Part shown: piece by piece, positions 51,730-60,762 of the stretch
How positions within the stretch are numbered: the first letter of the stretch is position 1
How the letters are laid out: every line of letters starts with the position of its first letter
Source of the DNA: Polyangium jinanense
GTDB taxonomy: Bacteria > Myxococcota > Polyangia > Polyangiales > Polyangiaceae
Assembly: GCF_028435365.1 (NCBI RefSeq)
Contig: NZ_JAGTJJ010000014.1
Location: 133,322-197,321, forward strand
Length of the DNA stretch: 64,000 nucleotides
Direction of reading: 5' to 3'
Translations under genes and position numbers: made by a program
Notes under the pieces: generated by a model
What the model was told of the DNA's origin: nothing
Seen by the model: the letters and a program-made list of their open reading frames with translations, nothing else
Database searches by the model: none

Positions 51730-52371
51730 ATGCCGATTCACGTCGTTCAGCAAGGCGAATGCTTCTCGAAGATCGCCGAGCGATATGGCTTCGGTGATTA
51801 TCGGGTCCTCTACGATCACCCCGACAACGCCGAGCTGAAAAAGAAGCGCGCGAACCCGAACGTGCTCGAGCCCGGCGACAGGATTGTGATCCCCGACAAG
51901 GAGCTCAAGGTCGAGGAGGGCCTCGCGACCGGCAAGCTCCATCGATTCCGCCTGCGCCAGCCGAAAAAAGAGCTTCGCTTGAAGCTCGAAGGCCACAACG
52001 GGAAACCCCTCGCGGGCGAGGCGTACGTGCTCGAGGTCGGGGGCGAGAAGCACGAAGGCAAGACTGACGGCGACGGGAAACTCGAACAGAAGGTCCCCGT
52101 CTCCGAGACCACCGGAAAACTCACGATCGCGGGGCGCGTGATTCACCTCCGGCTCGGGCACCTGAACCCACTCGACGCGAAGGACGGCGGCGTCTCCGGG
52201 GCGCAGGGGCGGCTCGCGAACCTCGGATACAATCCGGGCCCTGCGGACGGCGTGCTTGGCAAACGCACACGCACGGCGCTCGCGCTCTTCCAGCACGACG
52301 AGAAGCTCGAGATCACGGGCCAGCTCGACGATGCGACGAAAAAAACGCTCGAGGAAAAACACGGCTCCTGA
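51730..52371 (+). CDS. LysM and peptidoglycan-binding domain protein
   Basis: A 213-aa cytoplasmic-looking protein without signal peptide. LysM at about 1-55: HVVQQGECFSKIAERYGFGD, with DHPDNAELKKKRANPNVLEP and GDRIVIP, the signature of LysM proteins found next to type VI secretion genes. A middle beta-domain (65-140) resembles a carboxypeptidase regulatory/Ig fold (GKPLAGEAYVLEVGGEKHEG). The C-terminus is a peptidoglycan-binding domain (GAQGRLANLGYNPGPADGVL, GKRTRTALALFQHDEKLEI). ATG 51730 is preferred; an in-frame GTG at 51691 is an alternative. It opens a three-gene cassette with the 163-aa protein and the M15-like peptidase. Confidence 0.85.
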   Translation: MPIHVVQQGECFSKIAERYGFGDYRVLYDHPDNAELKKKRANPNVLEPGDRIVIPDKELKVEEGLATGKLHRFRLRQPKKELRLKLEGHNGKPLAGEAYVLEVGGEKHEGKTDGDGKLEQKVPVSETTGKLTIAGRVIHLRLGHLNPLDAKDGGVSGAQGRLANLGYNPGPADGVLGKRTRTALALFQHDEKLEITGQLDDATKKTLEEKHGS

Positions 52372-52392
52372 GGGAACCCAAAGGCACGCACC

Positions 52393-52884
52393 ATGGAGCG
52401 AACCCACGACGTCGCGTTCGGCAACCCGCGGGGCAAGGATTTCAATACGATCGTCCTCTCCGGGGTGGATCTCACGGTCCCCCTGGAGATGGACCTCGAC
52501 GACGATCCGCTCCAGGACGACGAGGTCCGCCTCCGGAGCGAGGACGGCCATTACGAAAAAATCCTCCTCGCGAGCGACGCGGACGCGAAGCCCGACCCTT
52601 CCAGGCGGATCGTCCTTTACACGTTCCGCCTCGTGCCGCCAGGCGCGTATCGCATTTCGGTACGGATCGGGGCCGAGAAATGGCTCGACGTGGTGACGGG
52701 GCTCGTGGTGTCGAAGGAGGGGGCTTTCATTGGCGACAAGAAGCTCGGGACCGAGCCCGAGAGCGTGGCCGAGGAGAAGGCCGAGGCGCCCGCCGAGGAT
52801 CCGCCCGAGGAGGCGCCGGACGAGGAAGAGCTCGGCGAGTTCGTGGACGTGAACGACGGCTTTTTCGAAGAGGGTGAGCGATGA
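52393..52884 (+). CDS. hypothetical acidic protein of the LysM/M15 cassette
   Basis: A 163-aa soluble protein, 22 bp behind the LysM gene and overlapping the start of the peptidase gene (ATGA at 52881-52884), so part of the same operon. The first 115 residues look like a beta-sandwich (NTIVLSGVDLTVPLEMDLDD, RIVLYTFRLVPPGAYRISVR, KWLDVVTGLVVSKEGAFIGD). The last 45 residues are acidic and low complexity (EEKAEAPAEDPPEEAPDEEE). No signal peptide, no Cys and no known motif. The position suggests an immunity, adaptor or chaperone-like partner of the peptidase, but nothing in the sequence proves this. Confidence 0.7.
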   Translation: MERTHDVAFGNPRGKDFNTIVLSGVDLTVPLEMDLDDDPLQDDEVRLRSEDGHYEKILLASDADAKPDPSRRIVLYTFRLVPPGAYRISVRIGAEKWLDVVTGLVVSKEGAFIGDKKLGTEPESVAEEKAEAPAEDPPEEAPDEEELGEFVDVNDGFFEEGER

Positions 52885-55526
52885 GCGGCGACGGCGGAAC
52901 CCCCGGCGGCGGCGCGTCGAGCGCCGTGACGACGTATTGCGTCCCGACGCTGAAGATCACGAAGGTCGCGTGCACCGCTGGCCACGTGCTGCCGAACCTC
53001 TTCGTCCTCTTCCGAAAAACTCCACCCAAACCCGGGGATCCCACGATTGGTAGCAAAATCGCTGCGATGTGGACGAGCGAGGAGACGCCCGCGGGGCCCG
53101 TGCCGCCGTACGTGCTCGGCATGACGGACGCGACCGGGTACCTCGGCCCACCCATCGATCACGCCTCGCCCACGTGCTTCGATCAGGTCCCCGACGCGTA
53201 CAAGCTCCAGCAGGGGCAATCGTACGACGTGTATTTGATCCAGCACCCGAGCCTCGACCTCGCGTTGCGGATCGAAGCGGAGCTCAACGCGGGATCGAAG
53301 GCCTTCGGCGAGCCCAGGGCGCTCACGGTACGCGCGGACGCGCCCACGCTCGAGGTGCCCGAGGAATCGAAGGGCCTCCTGCCGGCCGGCGCGGATCTCT
53401 ATGAAGGCTGGGTGCTCTTCCGGGACATGCCTTTCGCGGCGTGCGAGCCGGTGAAAAAGCAGGTGCAGCGATTGCAAGCGCACCTCGGCGCGCTCCGGTA
53501 CATGGTGGGCACGTCGAACTTCCCTTACCTGCCGGACGCGGGCACGGATGCCGACAAATCCGGCGGCGTGAACGACGGGATCTTCGACGTCCGCACGATG
53601 AACGCGGTCTATCGATACCAGCAGGATGCGCGGTCGCGGGCGTTCCAGGTGAATGGCGGCGGCGCGTCGGGCCCGCATGCGGCGTACGTCGATTACGGGG
53701 CGAACTTCGCGCCGAAGGTCGATCGCGGCGCGCTTTCCGCGATGCAGGCGGAGCTCAAGGCGCTGAAGAAGCAGAAGGCGCTGACCGAGGATCAGAAGAA
53801 ACAAAAGATCACGCTCGACGGGAAGATCAAGGCCGAGCAGGCCGACGTGAAGACCGCGACGAACATCGCGAATGCGTGGGCCTACCTCGACGGCAGCGAG
53901 ATCGCGGCGCCGGCGGACAAACCGGACGCGGCCGACGGCGTGGTGACGGCGGCGACGGGCAAAGCGCTGAAGACGTGGCTTTTGCAGGGCCTGCGCAAGC
54001 CGGGGGCGATCCTGGTCTCGATGATGGATCCGCGGGGCTGGCTGAACTGGATGCGGCCCGAGGCGGCGCAATCGCTGCACGGCTGGAGCGAGCTCGTGAA
54101 GGCGCTCGGATTCGAGCACGGGATCTGCGTGAACCACACGTTCCGCAGCGCGCAGGTCGACATCGGCAAGGCCGGGTATGGGCGGAGCGCGCGGTCCATT
54201 CACAAGACGGGCCTCGCCATGGATCTCGGCATTGCGAGCGGCTTCGTGGACACGGTTTCGGGCTGGCCGGTGGCGTACACGCGTGAGGTCGTGGATGGCC
54301 GCGTGAAATGGCGGCTTCACGGCTCGGCCAAGCAATCCCTCCCCGGCGTGGCGGACGCGGCGGCGCACGCGGCGCCCCTTGTGGAGCGGCTCGTGGCGCT
54401 GCGGGACGAGCAATCGAAGACCCCCATCGCGGCGGCGATGCTCTTGCCGGCCATCGAAAAACTCCTCGCGGAGATCCAGGCGAATCCCGCGGGCTTCTTT
54501 GCAAAATACTACCGGGCCTCGATCGAGCGGTGGATGTACGACGCCTGGCACCCGGAAGGCGGAATCAAGGGCGCCACGATGACCGCGTCCGAGTTCTTCG
54601 CCGAGCACGAGCCGGGGAAGGCGGCAGAGGCGGGCGACCATGGCGCGTATCTCGACATCACGGCCGTCGGCGAGCTCCTCCACCTCGGCCGCATCAGCTC
54701 GTTCAAATCGGGCTGGGGACAGGCCACAAAGACGGTGAAGGCGACCGAGCTCGTCACGCTCGCCGACGCGCTCGACAAGGCGAAGACGAGCAAGACGGAC
54801 GACGACGTGGTGACGGTGTCCCGCGGGAAATCGACGAAGCTCAAGTCGACGGTGCCCGCGCTGGACGCCGATTTCATGCGCCGATGGGCCGGGACGCTCA
54901 AGGACGCGAAGAAGGAGATCGCCAAGAGCGTCAAAACGAACACGCCGCAGCTCACGGTGACGCTCTCCTGGTCGGCGGCGAAGATCGAGGACGCGAAGAA
55001 GGTCGCGGCGAAGCTACGCGAATACGGAGACAAGCCGTTTTACGTGGTCGTCTCCGACGAGTCGCAGCCGCCGGTGCAATCGGGCGAGGCGTGGGCGAAA
55101 TACATCGAGGAGCGGCCGCAAGCGCTGGAACAGCAGGCGCCCGCGAATCAGAACGTCAAGCAAAACACCGGGGCGACGGTGCCTTCGGCCAAACCGAAGG
55201 CGAGTAGCTGGACGGTGACGCTGAACCCGATCTTCGAGATCGGTTACGCGGCGCCGGCGGATTCGACGAGCGTGCCGGCGAGCGTGCTGATCATGCCCGG
55301 CGACGCGATCACCGTGCCCGCGCCGGGGCAGCCGATCGGCATGGAGTGGTGGCATTTCCAGCGGTCGGATCTGCTCGCGGACGAGAAGAGCCGAAAGCTC
55401 TGGGGGAGCTTCCTCCTCGAAGTCGGCTGGACGCGGGAGTGCTTGCTGGAGAATACCGGGCCGGCCCTGTATCACCGGGCCGGCGTGGGGTATCCGGAGT
55501 CGGAGCTCTCCGAAAAGGCGTACTAA
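52881..55526 (+). CDS. large PGBD and M15-like peptidase protein with split active site
   Basis: An 881-aa protein with no signal peptide. Beta-rich N-terminal 185 residues; a peptidoglycan-binding-like region (about 190-265: VKKQVQRLQAHLGALRYMVG, DGIFDVRTMNAVYRYQQDA); a coiled coil about 285-335; then an M15-type peptidase centre, SIHKTGLAMDLGI with H441 and D448. The second half of the zinc site, GMEWWHFQ with E822 and H825, is near the C-terminus, 374 residues away. In VanX- or VanY-type M15 enzymes that distance is about 60, so a domain of about 300 residues is inserted (PGVADAAAHAAPLVERLVAL onward). Likely a peptidoglycan-cleaving enzyme, possibly a secretion-system effector since it lacks a signal and follows a LysM gene. 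The stop overlaps the convergent hydrolase by four bases. Confidence 0.82.
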   Translation: MSGDGGTPGGGASSAVTTYCVPTLKITKVACTAGHVLPNLFVLFRKTPPKPGDPTIGSKIAAMWTSEETPAGPVPPYVLGMTDATGYLGPPIDHASPTCFDQVPDAYKLQQGQSYDVYLIQHPSLDLALRIEAELNAGSKAFGEPRALTVRADAPTLEVPEESKGLLPAGADLYEGWVLFRDMPFAACEPVKKQVQRLQAHLGALRYMVGTSNFPYLPDAGTDADKSGGVNDGIFDVRTMNAVYRYQQDARSRAFQVNGGGASGPHAAYVDYGANFAPKVDRGALSAMQAELKALKKQKALTEDQKKQKITLDGKIKAEQADVKTATNIANAWAYLDGSEIAAPADKPDAADGVVTAATGKALKTWLLQGLRKPGAILVSMMDPRGWLNWMRPEAAQSLHGWSELVKALGFEHGICVNHTFRSAQVDIGKAGYGRSARSIHKTGLAMDLGIASGFVDTVSGWPVAYTREVVDGRVKWRLHGSAKQSLPGVADAAAHAAPLVERLVALRDEQSKTPIAAAMLLPAIEKLLAEIQANPAGFFAKYYRASIERWMYDAWHPEGGIKGATMTASEFFAEHEPGKAAEAGDHGAYLDITAVGELLHLGRISSFKSGWGQATKTVKATELVTLADALDKAKTSKTDDDVVTVSRGKSTKLKSTVPALDADFMRRWAGTLKDAKKEIAKSVKTNTPQLTVTLSWSAAKIEDAKKVAAKLREYGDKPFYVVVSDESQPPVQSGEAWAKYIEERPQALEQQAPANQNVKQNTGATVPSAKPKASSWTVTLNPIFEIGYAAPADSTSVPASVLIMPGDAITVPAPGQPIGMEWWHFQRSDLLADEKSRKLWGSFLLEVGWTRECLLENTGPALYHRAGVGYPESELSEKAY

Positions 55527-56140
55527 AGCGAGGCCAGAAGCTCCGACGTGTTGACGATCGCGTGCGCGAACGTCGGCGCGTTGAGCACGTGGGCGGCGTG
55601 CATCATTTCGGGCCCGAAGGCCCCCGTCGCGTCTGTCACCAGCGTCACGTGATAGCCGAGCTCCATCGCGAATCGCCCGGTGGCCTCGACGCACGTATTC
55701 GCCACCATGCCGATGACGATGACCCGCGAAACCCCGTGCTGCTTGAGCTGCTGGTCGAGGTCGGTATTCGCGAACCCGTTTTGCGCCCAGTGCTCCTTGA
55801 TGACGACGTCACCTTCCTTCGGCGCGAAATCCGGGTGCCACTCACCTCCCCACGAGCCCTTCTGGAAGACCTGCATCTTCGCGGACGCGAGCTGATAAGG
55901 GGTCGGATGCTTCCAGGTCGCGAAGTCCGTCGGCTCGGCCTTGTGGTGGGGCACGACGAAAATGCGAATGCCGGCGCCCCGCGCGGCCGCGACGATCTGA
56001 CGGAGGTGCTCGAGGACGTTGTTCGCCTCGATTGTCTCTTTCAGGCGCGGAAAGAGCTTCCCGCCTTCGCTGAGGAAGTCGTTGTACGGGTCGATGAACA
56101 GGATCCCGGTCGCGTCGGCGGGATACACCTTCGTGGTCAT
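55523..56140 (-). CDS. isochorismatase-like cysteine hydrolase
   Basis: A 205-aa cytoplasmic hydrolase. The triad is visible: D17 (GILFIDPYND), K115 (VIKEHWAQNGF) and C150 (GMVANTCVEATGR), with the cis-peptide-type GMVANTC loop. The family includes isochorismatase, nicotinamidase and N-carbamoylsarcosine amidase; the substrate cannot be decided. GGAG precedes the ATG. The alpha/beta hydrolase at 56154 starts just 13 bp from this gene's start on the same strand and is probably co-transcribed upstream of it. Confidence 0.9.
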   Translation of the reverse strand: MTTKVYPADATGILFIDPYNDFLSEGGKLFPRLKETIEANNVLEHLRQIVAAARGAGIRIFVVPHHKAEPTDFATWKHPTPYQLASAKMQVFQKGSWGGEWHPDFAPKEGDVVIKEHWAQNGFANTDLDQQLKQHGVSRVIVIGMVANTCVEATGRFAMELGYHVTLVTDATGAFGPEMMHAAHVLNAPTFAHAIVNTSELLASL

Positions 56141-56153
56141 GGTATCCGCTCCG

Positions 56154-57005
56154 TCAGGACGTGCTGCGCACGAAGGTCGCGATGTGCTCGGCCGTGGCTT
56201 CGGGGTGCTCGTGGTGCGGCCCGTGGCCGGCGCGCGGGTAGGTCAAGAGCTGGACCGTCGGGAGCTCCTGGTTCAGCGCGTACCAGTTCTCGACCGGGAA
56301 GATGATGTCGTGATCCCCGGCGACGTGCAGGATCGGCAACGTCGTGGCCTTCAAGGCCTGAAGGATGGGATCGGCGGGGAACAGCGGGCTCTTCGGCTTA
56401 TCGCCGAGAACGGACGCGGCCCAGTCGGCGGGGACGGGGACGCTGCGATTCTCGGTGCGCTGCGCGATCCGATCCGCCGAGCGCCGCGCGGCCTCCCGGC
56501 TCGCCTGGGACCGCGGCTCGAAGAACAGAATGATCTCGTCCTCGAAGCTGTTCACGGGCTTCCCCGCCGTGTCGTAGAAGAGCTGCTCCGCGGGCTTGAC
56601 GTTCGGGCCGGGCGGCGAGGTGCCGATCAGGACGACGTGGCTCAGGCGCTCGGGAAACATGGCCACCACCACCTGGGCGGCGAGCCCGCCGAGCGACCAG
56701 CCGCTGATCACCACGCTCTTCAAATCGAGCGCCTCGATCAGATCCCGCGCGTCCTTGGCGAGTGCGACGGGCGAATAATCTTTTTCGCCCGTCGAGAGCC
56801 CGAGGCCGCTGTAATCGAATGTGATGACCTGGAAGCCACGCGCCGCCAGGGCGTCGAGGAAGGCCGGATCCCAGACGTCCATGTTGCCGCGGAAGCGCGT
56901 GCACAGCACGATCGGCTTACCCGTCCCGATCGAGCGGTAAGCGATCCGCCGGCCATTGGACTCGACGAACTGGTTGGGCGTGGTGATGGCAGTGGCCGTA
57001 GTCAT
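56154..57005 (-). CDS. alpha/beta hydrolase, haloperoxidase/esterase type
   Basis: A 283-aa hydrolase. IAYRSIGTGKPIVLCTRFRG is the start of the fold (with TRFRG where HG usually occurs); FDYSGLGLST; nucleophile S104 in SGWSLGGLAAQ; acid D in AGDHDIIFPV; His in YPRAGHGPHHEHP. The oxyanion His-Gly motif is replaced by Thr-Arg, as in several non-heme haloperoxidase-like proteins. AAGGAG lies upstream of ATG 57005. It precedes the cysteine hydrolase gene on the same strand and probably shares its transcript. Small hydrophobic ester or amide as substrate is inferred. Confidence 0.86.
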   Translation of the reverse strand: MTTATAITTPNQFVESNGRRIAYRSIGTGKPIVLCTRFRGNMDVWDPAFLDALAARGFQVITFDYSGLGLSTGEKDYSPVALAKDARDLIEALDLKSVVISGWSLGGLAAQVVVAMFPERLSHVVLIGTSPPGPNVKPAEQLFYDTAGKPVNSFEDEIILFFEPRSQASREAARRSADRIAQRTENRSVPVPADWAASVLGDKPKSPLFPADPILQALKATTLPILHVAGDHDIIFPVENWYALNQELPTVQLLTYPRAGHGPHHEHPEATAEHIATFVRSTS

Positions 57006-57099
57006 GGTTGAGCTCCTTCCTGAAGCAATCAGCGCCAGAAGCGTGTATCGCAACCGAACCGGCCCAGAAACCCGACCAAAGTCGGGTGTCCATGTAAGG

Positions 57100-57744
57100 C
57101 TACCCGCGCCGTGACGACGGGGATCGCCGCGCGTCGTCCGAAAGCTGCGCGGCGAATCGCACGAGCTCGGCGACCGACGAGGCCTGCATCTTCTGCATGA
57201 CCTGCGCCCGCTGCTCCTTCACCGTCGTCTCGCGCGTCCCGAAATCCGCGGCGATCTGCTTGTTCAAGCGCCCCGCCACGACGCCCGCCATCACCTCGCG
57301 CTCGCGCGCCGAGAGGCTCTCGTACCGGCGCCGAAGCTCCGCGAGCCGCTCCGCCTCCTCCCGCGCGACCCGATCTTGCGCGAGCGCCTCGCGAATGGCG
57401 CGGATGAGCTCCTCGGCGCGGAACGGCTTCGTCAGGAACTCGATCGCGCCGGCCTTCATCGCGCGGACGGACATCGGGATGTCGCCGTGCCCGGTGATGA
57501 ACACGATCGGCCGTGGAACCTCGGCCTCGAGCAGCCGCTGCTGCAATTCGAGCCCGCCGAGCTCCGGCAGCCGCACGTCGAGCACGAGGCAACCGGGGAT
57601 GTCGTCTCGCCGCGCATCGAGAAATGCCTCCGCGGTCGGGAAGGTCTCGACCGCGAGCCCGATCGAGCCGAGGAGCCGCCCGATCCCGTCACGTACGGAC
57701 TCGTCGTCGTCGACGATGAAGACCACCGGATCTTTCGAGCTCAT
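57100..57744 (-). CDS. FixJ/TodT-type response regulator
   Basis: A 214-aa NarL/FixJ-like transcription regulator. Receiver about 5-120: VDDDESVRDG, phosphoacceptor D56 (CLVLDVRLPELGG), T84 region FITGHGDIPM, K106 (FLTKPFRAEEL). LuxR-type HTH about 140-205: YESLSAREREVMAGVVAGRL, NKQIAADFGTRETTVKEQRA. Its ATG overlaps the sensor kinase stop (ATGA at 57741-57744), so the two are co-translated. It should activate genes in response to the kinase; targets are unknown. Confidence 0.93.
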   Translation of the reverse strand: MSSKDPVVFIVDDDESVRDGIGRLLGSIGLAVETFPTAEAFLDARRDDIPGCLVLDVRLPELGGLELQQRLLEAEVPRPIVFITGHGDIPMSVRAMKAGAIEFLTKPFRAEELIRAIREALAQDRVAREEAERLAELRRRYESLSAREREVMAGVVAGRLNKQIAADFGTRETTVKEQRAQVMQKMQASSVAELVRFAAQLSDDARRSPSSRRG

Positions 57745-59762
57745 GGCAATGCCCCGATCGCGAACGCGAACGTCGCGCCGAAGCCCTCGTTCGGGCGAGC
57801 CCACAACTTGCCGCCGTGCCGCTCGATGATCGAGCGGCTGATGGAAAGACCCATGCCGAGTCCGTTCTCCTTCGTCGTGTAGAACGCGTGGAACAGGCGT
57901 GCCTTGTCGATCGCGGGGTCGAGCCCGACGCCCGCGTCCTCGACCGCGACGTGTACGAAGTCCCCGCTCGCGCGCCGCTCGACGAACGTCCGTATCACCA
58001 CGCGGCGCCGCGCCGGCGGCATGTCCTTCGAGGCCTCGGCCGCGTTGAGCATCAGGTTCAGCACCACCTGCTGCAGTTGCACCGGATCCCCCGACACCTG
58101 CGGCAGATCGGGCGACAACACCCGCTGCACGACGAGCCCCTGCCGCGCGAGCTCGGGCGCCACGAGCGGGACGACGTCGCGCACGACGTCGTTGAGGCAG
58201 CACGCGCGATGGCGGGGCGGCGAGCGCGACAGCAGCGAGCGGATCCGCAGGAGCACCATGCCTGCGCGCTCGCCGTCGCCGATGACCGCGGTGAGCGACT
58301 CGCGCACCCGCTCGAGGTTGGGCGGATCGGTGGCGAGCCAGTTCAGCGCGGCGTTCGCGTCGGCGATGATCGCCGCGAGCGGCTGATTGACCTCGTGGGC
58401 GATCGACGCCGCGAGCTCGCCGAGCGTCGTGACGCGCGAGACGTGCGTGAGGGCCGCTTGCGCGCGTTGCAGCTCGTCGGCCGCGCGCCGGCTCGCCGTG
58501 ATGTCCGTCGCGGCGCCGACGATCTCGTGCTGCCCCGCGGCGTTGACGCGGGATCGGCCGACGACGCGGACGAGCTTCACGGATCCGTCCTCCATCACGA
58601 GGCGGTGCTCGTAATCGAAGGTCCCGCCGTCGCGCAGCGCCTGCCGCACGACATCCGCCACGCGCTCGCGATCGTCGTCGTGGATGCGGCTCGCGATCTC
58701 CGCGAACGTGGGCCTGGATTTGCTCGGGAAGCCGACGATCTCGCAGATGCCGTCGGACATGGTGAAGTCGCGGCGCAGGAGGTCGAAGCCGAAGGTCCCG
58801 GTGCGGCTCAAGCGCTCCGCCTCGGCGCGGTAGGCCTCGCTGCGCCGCAACGCCTCTTCCGACTGGCTGCGCTCGATCGCGATGCTCGTGACGCGGGAGC
58901 ATCGCTCGAGCAGATCGAGGTCGGATTTCGTCGGCGTTCGTGGCTCCGTGGCGTAGATGCCGAACGCGCCGAGCACGCGGCCGTCGGACGAGAGCATCGG
59001 TAGCGACCAGCAGGCGCGCAGGCCGTGGGCCAGCGCGTTTGCTCGAAAGAGAGCCCCGAGCGGATCGTTCTCGATGTCGGCGATGACCACGAGCTCCCGC
59101 CGCCACACCGCCGTCCCGCACGAGAATGCGCTCGGGCCGATCGGGGTGCCGTCGATGGCGACCGTGTAGCTCCGCGGCAGGCTCACCACCGCGGCGTGCC
59201 GCAACGTCAGCCCATCCTCGTCGAGCAGGAGGATCGAGGCGCGGAGGCCACTCGAACCACGCTCCACGAGGTACACGACGCCTGCGAGGATGGCGGAGGT
59301 CGGCTCGCCGCGGGTGATCATCTCGAGGAGGCGTTGCTCGCCTGCGGCCTGGGCCTGGGCCTGCTTTTGGTCGTCGATGTCGGTGTTCAGGCCCCACCAC
59401 GCCACGACGCCGCCGTGGTCGTCGAGCACGGGCCCGGCCTGGATCTGGAACCACCGGTAGACCCCGTCGGCGCGCCGGAGACGCGCTTCCATGCGCCCCT
59501 CCTTGCCGGAGGCGCGGAACGCGGCCCACGTCTCGAGGACCCTCGCGTGATCGTCGGGGTGGAACAGGTCCGTCTCCGCCCACGCCCACCCGAGGAGCTC
59601 CGCGTCGGCCTTGCCGGTGTACTCACCCCACCGGCGGCTCAAGAGCTCGAGTGATCCGTCCTGGCGGGCGCTCCAGACGAGACCGGGCAGCTCGTCGAGG
59701 ATGCCGCGCAGCTCGCCTCCGGCCTGCAAGTGGGCTTCTTTTGCTGGCGAGCCGCGGTGCAT
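57741..59762 (-). CDS. PAS-GAF-PAS hybrid sensor histidine kinase (FixL-like)
   Basis: A 673-aa soluble sensor kinase. PAS1 about 20-135 (WSARQDGSLELLSRRWGEYT, RWFQIQAGPVLDDHGGVVAW); GAF about 145-305 (SAILAGVVYLVERGSSGLRA, SYTVAIDGTPIGPSAFSCGT, ACWSLPMLSSDGRVLGAFGI); PAS2 about 325-430 (FEEIVGFPSKS-like SDGICEIVGFPSKSRPTFAE); HisKA with H456 (LAASIAHEVNQPLAAIIADA); HATPase with N-box VLNLMLNAAEAS, and GLGMGLSISRSIIERHGG. No membrane segment. Phosphorylates the adjacent FixJ-like regulator. AGGGGG precedes the ATG. The input could be light, redox or a small ligand in the GAF or PAS domains; no heme-binding motif was confirmed. Confidence 0.93.
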   Translation of the reverse strand: MHRGSPAKEAHLQAGGELRGILDELPGLVWSARQDGSLELLSRRWGEYTGKADAELLGWAWAETDLFHPDDHARVLETWAAFRASGKEGRMEARLRRADGVYRWFQIQAGPVLDDHGGVVAWWGLNTDIDDQKQAQAQAAGEQRLLEMITRGEPTSAILAGVVYLVERGSSGLRASILLLDEDGLTLRHAAVVSLPRSYTVAIDGTPIGPSAFSCGTAVWRRELVVIADIENDPLGALFRANALAHGLRACWSLPMLSSDGRVLGAFGIYATEPRTPTKSDLDLLERCSRVTSIAIERSQSEEALRRSEAYRAEAERLSRTGTFGFDLLRRDFTMSDGICEIVGFPSKSRPTFAEIASRIHDDDRERVADVVRQALRDGGTFDYEHRLVMEDGSVKLVRVVGRSRVNAAGQHEIVGAATDITASRRAADELQRAQAALTHVSRVTTLGELAASIAHEVNQPLAAIIADANAALNWLATDPPNLERVRESLTAVIGDGERAGMVLLRIRSLLSRSPPRHRACCLNDVVRDVVPLVAPELARQGLVVQRVLSPDLPQVSGDPVQLQQVVLNLMLNAAEASKDMPPARRRVVIRTFVERRASGDFVHVAVEDAGVGLDPAIDKARLFHAFYTTKENGLGMGLSISRSIIERHGGKLWARPNEGFGATFAFAIGALP

Positions 59763-59925
59763 CTACGCCCCCTACCCTACCTGTTTTTCTTCCCGAGCTG
59801 TACGGGATCGTCCGGATGGAGGGGGACAACACCCACCTTTGGTCGGATTTCCTCCGCCGAGGATCTCGGCCATACCCGCGCCCGTGAGCGCGTACGCCAC
59901 GCGAGAACCGGAAGGGACGCTCGAG

Positions 59926-60759
59926 ATGAAGGAAGAGACGTTCGAGGGCACAGGTGGGCTGAAGATTTTCATGCGCTCGTGGCGCCCGGGGACGCCGCGC
60001 GCCGTGGTCGTGGTGGTCCACGGCTTCAAGGCCCACAGCGGCCTGTACGAGTGGACCGCGGAGCAGTTCGTCGAGCATGGGTTTGCGGTGTACGCGCTCG
60101 ACCACCGCGGGCATGGGCGCTCGGAGGGCGAGCGGCTCTACGTCGAGAAGTTTTCCGAGTACGTGGACGACGTGCACACGCTCGTGCGCCTGGCGAAATC
60201 GCGGGAGCCCGGTCTTCCGGTCTTCCTGCTCGGGCACAGCGCGGGCGGCGTCATTTCGAGCGTGTACACGCTCGAGCACGGCGAGGAGCTCGCGGGGTTC
60301 ATCTGCGAGAGCTTCGCGCACGAGGTGCCCGCGCCGGACTTCGCGCTGGCGATTTTGAAGGGCCTGAGCCACATCGCGCCGCATGCGCACGTGCTCAAGC
60401 TCGAGGATGACGATTTTTCGCGAGACAAGAGCTTCGTCGAGCGGATGAAGAACGACCCGCTGATCGAGCGGATGGGGTATCCGACGCAGACCGTGGCCGA
60501 AATGGTGCGCGCGGACGAGCGGCTGAAGCGGGAGTTCCCGCTCATCACGCTGCCGGTGCTGATCATGCACGGCACCCTGGACAAGGTGACGTTGCCGCAT
60601 GGCAGCCAGCTTTTCCACGAGAAGGCTGGATCGAAGGACAAGACCCTCAAGCTGTACGAGGGGCATTTCCACGATCTGCTGGCCGACGTCGGCAAGGAGG
60701 ACGTGCTGCGCGATATCGTCGGGTGGATCGCGGCGCGGATTCCGGGGGCGCGGGGCTAG
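59926..60759 (+). CDS. monoacylglycerol lipase-like alpha/beta hydrolase
   Basis: A 277-aa cytoplasmic hydrolase of the monoglyceride lipase/lysophospholipase type. VVVVHGFKAHSGLY (oxyanion HG); LDHRGHGRSEGERLYVE; nucleophile S105 in LLGHSAGGVISS; acid D in LIMHGTLDKVTLPHG; His in LYEGHFHDLLADVG. RGHGxSxG and the GHSMGG-like loop are typical of the family. AGGGA lies upstream of ATG 59926; the longer frame begins inside a region with no credible start. Divergent from the sensor kinase (163 bp) and convergent with the 149-aa gene. Confidence 0.91.
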   Translation: MKEETFEGTGGLKIFMRSWRPGTPRAVVVVVHGFKAHSGLYEWTAEQFVEHGFAVYALDHRGHGRSEGERLYVEKFSEYVDDVHTLVRLAKSREPGLPVFLLGHSAGGVISSVYTLEHGEELAGFICESFAHEVPAPDFALAILKGLSHIAPHAHVLKLEDDDFSRDKSFVERMKNDPLIERMGYPTQTVAEMVRADERLKREFPLITLPVLIMHGTLDKVTLPHGSQLFHEKAGSKDKTLKLYEGHFHDLLADVGKEDVLRDIVGWIAARIPGARG

Positions 60760-60762
60760 GGC

